Positions 1-8,158 of a stretch of DNA of 10,398 bases are shown here, in pieces. The stretch is from Auxenochlorella pyrenoidosa (Eukaryota; Chlorophyta; Trebouxiophyceae; Chlorellales; Chlorellaceae). Within the stretch, counting starts at the first letter, position 1; each line of letters begins with the position of its first letter. The notes beneath the pieces are model-generated. The model saw only the letters and a list, made by a program, of their open reading frames with translations, searched no databases and had not been told where the DNA came from. The translations under genes and the position numbers were made by a program. The stretch is from NCBI GenBank assembly GCA_001430745.1, contig KQ482042.1:520576-530973 (forward strand). Direction: 5' to 3'.

Positions 1-263
1 GAGGGGCTGGGTGGAGGCGGGCTGGGGCTGGGCGGCGGTGGGGACGGGCTGGGGGGTGGAGGGGAGGGCGACGGCGGCGCTGGGCTGGGGCTGGGTGGCG
101 GCGGCGATGGAGAGGGCGGCGGTGGTCGGCTGGGGCGGGGCGGTGGTGGCGGCGAGGGCGATGGAGGTGGAAGCGAGGGGAGGGGAGGCGATGGGCTGGG
201 CCTGGGAGGCGGAGGCGAGGGGCTCGGTGGGGGAGGCGGAGGCGAGGGGCTGGGAGGCGGTGG
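1..263 (-). repeat. Ser-Pro / poly-Pro coding repeat (HRGP-like tract)
   Basis: Read on the minus strand in the frame of the protease's last visible exon, this stretch encodes runs of Pro broken by Ser and a few Arg, Leu and Ala (PPPPSPSPPPP pattern) and stays open to the window edge. Such tracts are typical of hydroxyproline-rich glycoproteins of volvocine and chlorellacean walls, where they are rod-like glycosylated spacers. The complementary plus strand is correspondingly G-rich. Confidence 0.9.
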
Positions 264-3200
264 TGCATTGTCTGCTGCTTTCCACCCTGATTGCGCCCCA
301 CTGAGGCTGCCTGCGCTGTAGAAGTAGGCTGTCGAGTCGGCTTTGAAGCAAGTGCAAACCATGGTTGTCGTGGCCGTCGCCACTTGTATTCTGCGCACAT
401 GAGGGTGGGATGGCGATTGAGGCTGCCGGCTTGGATCACACGCTGCACCTCCACCACTGCATGCATTGTTGCGCGACAGCAGCTCTGCCAGGATCTCTGG
501 AGTGCTCACAGGTACCCGCTGGGTGGAGATGTTGCATACGAGCACCAGCTCGCCGCCTGGCAGCTGCAGCAGGTATTGAAGCCGAGCAGGGTTGGGAGCC
601 TGCAAGGCCACAAGGCAGGCATGCAGAGGTGAGGCATGCACCAGAGCATTTGGCCGCCCCACGTGCTGACCTGGACGTGCAGGCAGCCTGTGTGGTGTTC
701 AGGCAGTCGAAGACAGTGTCGGCTGCCAGCCTGAAGTCGTAGTATCTGTCGGCCTCTGTCCTCCAGGCATCTGCAGGCCGGGCAGGGCAGATGGACGGAC
801 AACTCTTGACTGAGTCGGCACCGCCGCGCTGGCCAGCCCGACAGCACACAGGCACCTGCCACAACATTCACAGCGCCGGACAGAAACCGGCAAGCGTGCC
901 AGCAGTGCAGCCTGCTCACAGTACAGCGGCTGGGGCGCTGGCCGGTTGAGCAGCGACGCAAGTGCTCGGCCCACATTCAGCCGCCCGCCGCTGCTGACTT
1001 TGCCGGACAGGGCGGGCACTGCATCCACCGACGACAGCAGGGCATTCCTGCACTCGACAGGGTAGAGAGCACAGCACTGTGTTGCGCTCACGGGTTGCCA
1101 CGCACGTGCCAGGCCAGCAGGCAGCAGGGAGCCGGCGGCAAGCAGCTGCAGGAACCGCTCCCTCCGATGCGGCGTGCCTGCCCAGCAAGGCAGCCCCGCA
1201 GCAGCAGCGCACTTGACGGTGGCAAAGCTTGCGCCTGGCTGGGCGCCAAACAGCAGCGCCGCGCTGCCGGCCACGATGGGGGTGGCCATGCTCGTGCCCG
1301 ACAGCCAGGCGTAGCTGCTGTCGCCGCTTGAATACGTGCTCAAAATCGTGCTCCCAGGCGCCGCAACTTGCACCGAGGCGGCTCCGTAATTCGAAAAGTA
1401 GGACAGCTGGTCGTCGGCTCGCGTGGAGGCGACTGCAGGGGCCACACACGCAGTCAGCACTGGCGGATTGCAGGCTGCTGAAGCTGCAGCAGGCAGCCTG
1501 CGCAGGAGGAACACCCACCCGCGACCACATTGGGCAGAGTTGCCGAGTAGCTGGCCGGCCAGCTGGCATTGACGTCGTTATTCAGCGCGCCTGCATGGGA
1601 CGGGGCGAGGGCATGACCAGGAGCTCGCTGGTCAGAAAACGCGGAAGCCTCAAGTTGAGCCAGCAGATTGCGACGCAACTCCTGGCAGTTCTCATCAGCC
1701 GTGCGCCATGCATGTGTGTGATACAAGCACCAGAGTCATGCCGCCCTTGGCCTCTTGGTCGCAGAGCCCACGGCTCACTGTTGCCGGCGGCAGCCATGAG
1801 CAGGATGCCGGCAGAGCGCAGCGTGCCGTTGATGGCCGCAATCTCCAGCTGGGAGGCGCTGCCGGCGCGGCCAAACGAGGCGCTGACGACCCGCACGGGC
1901 GGGCTCGTGGCCTGGCAGAGAGGGGAACAAATGCGGATCAGCTGGGTGCGGCATAGACAGGCACAGGCCTGGTGTGGGTGTGATTTCGAGCCTGGCCCCA
2001 GCGTTGTTGCTGGGCGCACTGTCCGGCAGGCAAGTGGCCCAGCCCGCACTCACCGCGGCACAGAGGGACATGCAGTCCAGGATGGCTGTGTTGCTCAGCT
2101 TGCCGGTGGAGTCCCCGGCCTTGCAGATGTACAGCCCAGCCTGCAGTCGTCGTGGACGCCCAGGCGTCACTCATCAGGCGGCGAACGAGACGCATCAAGC
2201 GCAGGTGGTCCTGAGGCAGCAACCTGCTGGCCTCTGGCCCCAAGCAGGCAGTCACCTGCTGCACCCTGCCACCAGCGCCGGCAGCGGCGGCGCCCGACTC
2301 ACGTTGAACGCGAGGCCCACCACACCAAGAGAGTTGTTGCCGACAGCAGCAGCTGTTCCTGAGCAGTGCGTGCCATGGCCGTTGTCATCTGCGTGCCTTG
2401 TCAGATGGGTGCCAAATCAGCGACCCTGTGCGACCCTTACAGGGCTGCTTTCCTCTGGTTGGGCAGCAGGCCACAGGCGCAGCAGCAGTGCCGGTTGCAG
2501 CGCGGCATATGTCGGCAGCGGTGCTCCCTCACCCGTCACATTGGTGTATGCTGGGTCCGTCGGCAGTGGCGCGCTGCCACCTGAGGCCACCCACGGCGCC
2601 GGGCTCTCCAGCCTGCAGCAGCAGCAGAGTGCGATGCCGGTCGACCTTTGTCAATCGGACGGGCCAGATTGATTGCAGGGGTGCACGCACGCCGTGCATG
2701 CTGCAGTCAAGCATCCACAAGGCGTCCACTGCTTGACCGCCAGCGGACCCCTGCCCCCTCAAAACCCTCGACTCGTTCGCCCACACCTGTTCCATGCGCC
2801 CACAATATTGCCAGCCAAGTCTTGGTGCGTGACCCTTGCCCCGCTGTCAATCACGCAGATGCCGACCTGCACAACAGCAAACCACACATCTTCAGCCGCG
2901 TTGGCACAGAAGGCCACCCGCGCGCTGCTTCTTGGGTGCAGGTTGACAGCCTACAGCAGCCCTGCCCCTCGCCTGCTTGCTGCCTGTTGCGGACTCCCAG
3001 GCCTGCGGAGCCCACACGCGGTCCACATGCCACTGCCGGGAGAAGGAGCTGTAAAAACCGTCGTTTGGGAAGGCTGCGGTTGTCTGCGGGGGCTGGTTGT
3101 CGACAGCACCCGCCATGCTGGACAGCCGAGTGCTGGCCAGCTGTTGGGGCCACTGCACACTGCTGGCCGCAGTCTGATGGATCCAGTCGGGCTCAGCCAC

Positions 3201-3673
3201 ATCGATAGCTGCACGAGAAGCAGAGGGAGCAGATCAGCAGTGGGCAGCACACCAGTCGGGGCAGGTGCGAGGTGGGATTGCACTATGTATTATCGCAGGT
3301 AAGCAGGCGCCGCCCAGCTGTGCAACAAACCTGACAGCTTGCGCAGCTGCGCCAGCTTGGCAGGCACGCTGCTGCCATCGGTGATGGAGAACAGGTGCAC
3401 AGCGTCTGTCGAAGTGTCCATCGCCATTGCAGCAGCAGAGGCGGCGTCCGATGCGCGCCCAGCACCCACTGCACGCTGGAAGGACATGCCGGGCAGCGCC
3501 GCCGGAATGCCTGCCAATCGTCGCAGCGAGGGCTGTTGGGCAGGCTTGAAGCGCACGAGTATACGGCCTGGCACGTACTCGGCTTGCGGCAGCGCTGCCG
3601 CCGGGCCGAGACCAGCGTCGGCGAGGGCGGCGAGGGTGGTTGGCGCGGCGACAACCGTGCCTACGAAGGGCAT
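1..3673 (-). CDS. Subtilisin-like serine protease (S8) with Cys-containing C-terminal region and Ser-Pro-rich tail, 3' end outside window
   Basis: Probable secreted endopeptidase of the subtilase family. Proposed exons on the minus strand: 3673-3331, 3208-2973, 2866-2787, 2612-2533, 2388-2303, 2140-2054, 1911-1779, 1590-1519, 1432-1213, 1047-920, 770-688 (end tentative), 599 to the edge; phases agree at each join. About 715 residues are visible. Residues 1-160 are a leader and propeptide (VPGRILVRFKP). The mature domain probably opens near PNDGF/QWHV (162-176). Catalytic Asp200 lies in CVIDSG, His251 in NGHGTHCSGT, oxyanion Asn348 in AAAGNS and Ser420 in SGTSMATP, so the enzyme looks active. 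Residues 490-628 form an unrecognised region with several Cys; sequons (NNS, NGT, NAS, NVT, NTT, NIS) fit a secretory route. From residue 629 the chain is Ser-Pro/poly-Pro, as in algal wall glycoproteins. Start: the in-frame TGA just 5' of ATG 3673 excludes unspliced extension. The signal peptide is weakly hydrophobic. A role in wall remodelling or daughter-cell release, as for algal hatching subtilases, is inference. Confidence 0.92.
600..687 (-). other. Tentative GC-AG intron (protease intron 11)
   Basis: The exon starting at 770 and the long open frame starting at 599 need a phase 0 join. The clear GT donor at 670 is phase 2 and would lead to a stop near 506. CAG|GCTGCC at 687 restores phase 0 and the frame that later becomes Ser-Pro-rich. 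The donor matches consensus poorly beyond position +2, so this boundary is uncertain. Confidence 0.35.
2867..2972 (-). other. Probable GC-AG intron (protease intron 2)
   Basis: Donor CAG|GCGAGG, acceptor TTGTGCAG, phase 0. The join gives GSKQ-VGICVIDSG, which keeps the usual subtilase spacing between the conserved Gly-Ser and the catalytic Asp strand. A GT alternative at 2954 (GTAGGC) is also in frame but would insert six residues (ARGRAA) before the beta strand. Confidence 0.6.
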
Positions 3674-3906
3674 GGCGATGTGTCATGAGCGATCGAAGAT
3701 CGTCACAAAGCTTATGTGCTTACACAGCAGAGAAGGAAGAGAGGAGAGGAGAGCTTTTGTAAAGAAGCGGCTCGTGTTTGCGAGAACTAGTTTGTAAGCT
3801 CACCCACTACTTGTAATAGTAGAACCAAGGCAATCCAGGCGCCGGCAGCTCCCCAGGGGCGCGCAGGCCCCATCCCAGGTTCCGCCAAAGCCAGGCGGCC
3901 TTGTAG

Positions 3907-3942
3907 CTTGTCAGAGCAACCTTGATGTGCTTGTCAGGGCAA
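3907..3942. repeat. Short direct repeat, 13 bases twice
   Basis: CTTGTCAGAGCAA at 3907-3919 and CTTGTCAGGGCAA at 3930-3942 differ by one base and are offset by 23 bases, about two helical turns. They lie about 240-270 bases upstream of the protease start codon and beyond the bL9 polyadenylation signal. They could be paired regulator sites; no known factor is recognised. Confidence 0.5.
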
Positions 3943-4177
3943 AAGCATGATCAAGACGCCGCGCTTGATGCAAGAGTCAAGCCGAGAGGCACATTGCGTG
4001 CCAGCGGACACAAGCACACCGCCCGATGGCGTGCAATGCAAGGCTAGATTGTCCACTGTCCCATGCTCAGGCAGTTGCAATGACATTCCCAGGCATGAGC
4101 ACAGTCGGGAGGCAGGCCAAGCCCGTGCTCGTGCTGGCAGCCTGCCAATGCGCAGTGTCATCTGGTTGGTGAGCAGA

Positions 4178-4182
4178 TTACA
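4178..4182 (-). terminator. TGTAA polyadenylation signal for bL9
   Basis: TGTAA on the minus strand (TTACA on plus), about 136 bases past the bL9 stop codon. TGTAA is the usual near-upstream polyadenylation element of chlorophyte nuclear genes, so cleavage is expected 10-20 bases further on. Confidence 0.55.
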
Positions 4183-4317
4183 GAGCTAGAGAGGGGAGCA
4201 AGAGCGAGGGAAGTTCATAGCAGAGGATTGCCGCAGAACTGCGGCAGAGGCGTAAAATTGACGAGTGCGAGGGGCGCGCTGCCGCGAAAGGCACGCGAAG
4301 CAGCGCGACAGGCCAGC

Positions 4318-6368
4318 TTAGTTGCCGGTGTCCTTCTGCACCACCACCTGCAGCGCCAGAAAGGGAGGGCTGGACTGGGCGGTGAGGCAGGAGTGTATAT
4401 ACAACTGTCTGCTATTCAGGAGGAGCCTCTTCGCCCCTGCGTTGCACACCTCCCAGCGCAGCCTGCAGCGTCCTCCCCAGCAGCAGGCCATGCAGAGGTG
4501 GGGAGCGGTCGCACAATAACGAGCAGCAGGGCTTGCCTTGAAGAAGCCGGTGACCTCGGGGTGCAGCTTGACTGCGCACAGCGAGGTGGGAGGGGGAGGC
4601 AGGGCGCAGGCGCACATGTCAGCGGGACGAGTGACAAACGACACAGCGGCGCCCCAGCAATGCAACAGCCCAGTGTGGGTGGATTGCGCTCAGCAGCACG
4701 CTGCGGGGGTGAGCGGCCTGCGCTGCTGGCAGCAAGCGGCTCACTGGAGGCGTCGAAGGTGCCCAGGGTCTTGATCTCGGGCAGCGTCACCGCCTTCCTG
4801 TCCAGCTCACGGCCGGTCTGCAGAGGGAGGGATTCAGGAGGGGCCGAGGCCGTCAGTGAGCGAGATTATGCAAAGGGACGTGTGCCGGCCGACCGGTTCA
4901 CGTGTGGCGGCACGGGCCCTGACGATGGTGGGCCAGAGGCAAAGCGCGGGAAGGGGCGGCCATCGCTCTGTTCCCCTCTGCAGAAGTGCGGCTAACGCTG
5001 CCACTCCCAGCCCACGAGGAGAGCAGCTGCTGCAGCTTGCTGCCCGCTTTGGCTCTCCATTCCCGCACACACAGCCTGCCCGCTGTGGCCGCATGCTGGG
5101 CGTGCCCTCGAACCGGCTGCGCCTGACAGCGCCAGTCGGCAGACGCGCCCTGGGCACGTCCCCACCAGCGCACACAGCCCACCCAAGGAGACGGCCAAGG
5201 CGCTGTGCGCGGGGCCCCACCTGCATGCGGATCGCGTCCACCAGCTCCTGCGCGGTCACGCTGCCAAAGATGGCCTCGTTCTCGCCCACCTTCTTCTTCA
5301 CCACAAACTTGCCGATGGTGGCCAGCGCGGTGGCCTGCGGGGGCTCGACAGGGTGGGGCGGGGTTGGCGGTGTCGGAGCTCGCAGCGCTGGCCGGCAGCA
5401 GACTGCACTGCGCGACACGAGGACATCCGTGCTTGCACACACACCCCTGCTGCCCCGGCCCAGCAGGATGAGCGACCATCACATTCGGTTGCCCCAGCCC
5501 ACAGTGGGCAGAGCCTGCCTTTGCCACGGCCTGCGTCTCCGCCATCGTCTCTGCAAGCGCTCGCCCGCAGCAGGCGTCTGCTGGCGCTGCCGCGGCGCTC
5601 GGCCTGCGGTCTCCCCTCCCTGCCCCGGCTCACCATGGCCTGCGCCTTGGCCTTCTCCTCGAGCCGGGTGCGCTCCTCCGCCTCGCGCTGCTGCCGGATG
5701 CGCTCCAGGATGCCGGCGTCAGCAAAGGCGGCCAGGCCCTGCGGCTGCAGGTAGTTGCGCCAGTAGCCCACTGGCACGGTCTTCAGGCTGCCCTCGCTGC
5801 CCAGGCCGGGCACGTCACGCACCAGGATCACCTGGAGGTGGAAGGGGGCGGATGGTTGCTTGCACGCCGGTATGGGAGGGGTCATGGGCAGGGCGGGTTG
5901 CCACACAATTCTCGAGCAGCGCCGCAGAGCACGGGCGCCGGCCAGGCATGCAGAAGCATCATGCAATGAGATGATGTGCGACGCCAGTAGTACTCAGGCC
6001 CGATGGGAATGTCTCAGCCAGCATGAGAGATGGGACGGAGCCCTCACCTGCTGCTTCTTCGGCACGCGCTTCTGCGCCACCACCTGCACCGCTTGCCGCC
6101 CAGCGGCGCTGCTGCTGGGGGCCGCCTTGAAGGCCGCCACGCTGCTGTTGCACTGCAGTCGGAATACATCCACACCATGTATCAGGGGGCAAAAGGAGCC
6201 TGCAGCCCGCCTTGCATGGGCGCCAGCGGCTGAGGGGCTTATCGGCCGAGGGGCTGCCGCCGCCCGCCACCCATGCTGCGCTGCTCATGCAACCGAGGGT
6301 GGACGACAGAAGCAGCGGAGCAGCTCGCCACTCACGCTGAGCTGCTGGCCGGAGAAAACGCCCTGCAT
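4318..6368 (-). CDS. PRPL9: Plastid 50S ribosomal protein bL9, nuclear-encoded, complete
   Basis: Structural protein of the chloroplast large ribosomal subunit. Seven exons: 6368-6336, 6152-6048, 5831-5634, 5334-5221, 4817-4745, 4571-4537, 4347-4318; 195 residues. Residues 1-46 are Ser/Ala/Lys-rich without acidic residues, as in a plastid transit peptide, ending near VPKKQQ. The N-terminal rRNA-binding domain starts at [11 protein letters not shown] and shows the L9 signature G-x2-G-x4-V-x2-GY-x2-NYL-x3-G-x-A. A charged linking helix (about 91-112) follows, then the C-terminal domain with [20 protein letters not shown] and [18 protein letters not shown](E/D)LVD and LPEI match plant plastid copies better than bacterial ones as I recall them. 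The last intron needs a GC donor. The gene is head-to-head with the HYPK-like gene. A possible 30-base extra exon inside intron 3 is treated separately. Gene identity is firm; plastid rather than mitochondrial targeting is very likely. Confidence 0.94.
4348..4536 (-). other. GC-AG intron (bL9 intron 6)
   Basis: Donor AAG|GCAAGC, the textbook GC-AG donor, acceptor GCGCTGCAG, phase 0. The join gives [18 protein letters not shown] and a stop, matching the L9 C-terminus without a gap. The nearest downstream GT donor (GTTATT) is phase 1 and would give an unrelated tail, so a GT-AG solution fails. Confidence 0.85.
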
Positions 6369-6861
6369 CGCTGCTGCTATTGCACTCTCCCGCCGCCGGT
6401 GGGCTGAATAGTGTCCGAAAGCAAGCAAGTGCGCAATGTGCTACCCCGCCGGTTGCCTGGCTGGTTCTAGCAGTGGCACTGGCACTGGGTGACGTGGCAC
6501 CGGCGGGAGAGGGAGCTTCTCAGCCATCGGGCAACATGCAGCGCTCATCGATCGTATCCAGAACCGCACCGGCCCCTCTCCCTCCTCCTCCACGCTCCTC
6601 GCCTCTTCGCGCGCCTGCGCTGTTCTTTAGGGCTCAGCCGCTCTTCAGCATAACAGGTAAGCTTCTGGTACAGCCTCCACAGCGCATGTCCCGCCCCAAC
6701 AGTGCGCAGTTGGCAGCTGGGGCACTGGCGGCACGCTGGCGGCGGTGCGTGGACAGAGGAGGTCACGCTCACGAGTTGGCAATTTACAGTGTACTGCCCG
6801 TCCCGTGCTCCCCAAACTGGAGCAGGCCTCTTGCGTGCACCAAGTGGCGGCAGTGGCAACC
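6369..6861. promoter_or_regulatory. Divergent intergenic region between bL9 and HYPK-like genes
   Basis: The two start codons face away from each other across 493 bases, so both promoters and 5' UTRs must lie here. There is a long pyrimidine tract around 6575-6610 and an ACGT-core site at 6490-6500. No TATA box is evident. Open frames here lack family resemblance and were not called. Confidence 0.7.
6490..6500. promoter_or_regulatory. ACGT-core (bZIP-type) candidate site
   Basis: TGACGTGGCAC combines a TGACG half-site with the ACGTGGC G-box/ABRE core bound by plant bZIP factors. It lies about 122 bases upstream of the bL9 start codon and 362 from the HYPK-like start. Chance occurrence in GC-rich DNA is quite possible. 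Confidence 0.3.
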
Positions 6862-7652
6862 ATGGGTGAGGAGAATGAGGTGGAGAAGCCCAGCACGCGT
6901 GAGGCGGGCGAGACTGCCGCAGCGATGGACAAGGTGCGCTTGCCGCGCAGCCTGCTGCCATGGTTCAGCGCCGACAGTGCTCAGCACTACCAATACGAGC
7001 ATTTGCTCTGCCTGCCAGACTGGCGATTGGGTTTGCCGACAGGCCCTCCTGCCCGCCTGCCTTGTCCGCCCGTGGGGGCATGTCGTCGAAGTTGTGGTCT
7101 CGTCCTTCTGCTGCCACTGCCATGCCCCGCGCTGCAGGTGACAGACGTGCACGAGGAGAAGGAGATGCGCAGCAAGGTGGACAAGAGCAAGGTGCAGCAG
7201 GCGATGGCCAAGCTGGCGGCGGAGCAGGCGGCCAGGGCGGAGGCGACGCGGCTTCGAGAGAAGGAGCTGGCGGCAGTGAAGGCAGGCGGGGGTGTCTGTG
7301 CTTGCGCGAGGGCTTTGATATAAATCAGCTGAAGAATGAATAAGCTGATGTTGTTCTGCAAGCTACGTAGAGCCCAGCGTATGCTGCTGCAGCAACTTGA
7401 ATCTCGTGTTGGCTCTGTGCAATGATGTGAACGATTGCTTCACTCTCTGCCATCCTGCCTTGCGCCGCCGCTGCGACCTTGAACGGCGCCCATGACACGC
7501 CTGGCTCTTCCTCCCACCAACCACAGGTGGCCAAGGATGACATCGAGCTGCTAACGCAGCAGTTTGACCTGGACAAGAAGAAGGCGGAGCGCTGCCTGCG
7601 GGAGGCCAAGGGCGACGTGCGTGCCGCCATGCACGAGCTGCTGCGGGTATAG
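6862..7652 (+). CDS. HYPK: HYPK-like protein (huntingtin-interacting protein K), complete
   Basis: Small ribosome-associated protein that in animals and plants binds and regulates the NatA N-terminal acetyltransferase (NAA10/NAA15) and has chaperone activity. Exons 6862-6933, 7138-7281 and 7527-7652, all phase 0, give 113 residues, near the family's usual length. Residues 1-24 are acidic and polar. Residues 25-72 form a charged helix (VHEEKEMRSKVDKSKVQQAM, then KELAAVK) typical of the part that contacts the acetyltransferase. Residues 73-113 are the UBA-like domain shared with NAC-alpha (IELLTQQFDLDKKKAERCLR, then KGDVRAAMHELL). ATG 6862 has a strong context (GCAACCATGG), and the open frame upstream shows no family resemblance. 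Intron 1 is GT-AG; intron 2 is best read as GC-AG. It shares its upstream region with divergent bL9 and is followed in tandem by a J-domain gene. Confidence 0.92.
7282..7526 (+). other. Probable GC-AG intron (HYPK intron 2)
   Basis: Donor AAG|GCAGGC, acceptor CAACCACAG, phase 0. The join ELAAVK-VAKDDIELL keeps the length of this linker in human and plant HYPK as I recall them (human ELAKVTIKKEDLELI). A GT donor six bases earlier (GCA|GTGAAG at 7276) is also in frame and would delete Val-Lys, so the choice rests on family spacing. Confidence 0.6.
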
Positions 7653-8158
7653 GCGCCACCGGCTTGCTCGGCTCCGCTGCTCTGCTTCCATGTATCTTCT
7701 TACCTGAACCCACTAACCATTTCAATGCTACAGCTTGATTACTTGTAAGTCGGACGGCCCGTTCAGAAGAGTGTCCGCCGGCGGGTGGTGACGTCGGCTT
7801 GGAAGGGCGGGGCCGGCATGTGCTCACTGGGGTGCGATTCGGGGAGGCGCCGCCCAATCTTGTGCAATAGTTTGGCCCTGAGAAGACTTTCAGCTAGTAA
7901 GGGCTTCAAACAAGCGACGATGCCACCCGAATTTGCCATCGACATGGGGAGGCACGGTGGCCTCGAGAGCACAGCTACATTTTGTGCTGACTTCTTACTG
8001 TTCGCCAGCGCGAGAGGCTTCAGCTTGTGCTCTGCCGCCGCCTGCTGAGCACGTGGGCAGGCCGCAGAGCGGCCGGGCCTTGTGGAGCCCTTGCTGGTCC
8101 CTGCCGCTGTCTCAGGGCGCGCCGACAGCAGCGAGAGGTCATAAGATAGCGCTGCTTG
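7653..8158. other. Intergenic region between HYPK-like and J-domain genes
   Basis: 506 bases without a supported gene. The first ~110 bases are the HYPK-like 3' UTR with a TGTAA signal. The rest should hold the promoter and 5' UTR of the J-domain gene. An open frame at 7785-8048 shows no recognisable domain and ends before the next gene's start; a TAG at 8147-8149 blocks in-frame extension upstream of ATG 8159. Confidence 0.6.
7744..7748 (+). terminator. TGTAA polyadenylation signal for HYPK-like gene
   Basis: TGTAA in GATTACTTGTAAGTC, 92 bases past the stop codon and inside a locally AT-richer stretch. It is the expected chlorophyte polyadenylation element, with cleavage predicted shortly after. 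Confidence 0.65.

Larger units (their letters stand above)
3674..4317. promoter_or_regulatory. Intergenic: protease upstream region and bL9 3' region
   Basis: No gene was found in these 644 bases. The part near 4318 should be bL9 3' UTR (TGTAA signal at 4182-4178). The part near 3673 should be protease 5' UTR/promoter: it holds a 25-base purine run on the plus strand (3729-3753, pyrimidine on the transcribed-sense strand), a short perfect inverted repeat CGATC-GAA-GATCG at 3690-3702, and a direct repeat at 3907-3942. No convincing TATA box was seen. Confidence 0.5.

Noticed and set aside
264..770. Pherophorin domain before the Pro-rich tract
   Set aside because: The Pro-rich hinge suggested it, but the Cys pattern and motifs I remember for pherophorins are not present.
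1229..2362. Long plus-strand open frame of 377 codons
   Set aside because: It lies antisense over the subtilase exons, has the Arg/Pro/Ala-rich composition of a GC-rich shadow frame, and shows no domain.
3690..4317. tRNA or other structured RNA gene
   Set aside because: No B-box-like sequence with a matching acceptor stem was found by eye.
4390..4405. TATA-like GTATATAC on both strands
   Set aside because: It lies within the last intron of bL9 with no gene start near it.
4856..5974. Plus-strand open frame of 372 codons
   Set aside because: Antisense to bL9 exons 3-4; composition typical of a shadow, no recognisable motif.
7315..7328. TATAAAT motif
   Set aside because: It lies within HYPK intron 2; no downstream start that is not already explained.
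7785..8048. 87-codon open frame upstream of the J-domain gene
   Set aside because: No family resemblance and no clear splice route that improves the J-domain protein; may be 5' UTR or a chance frame.
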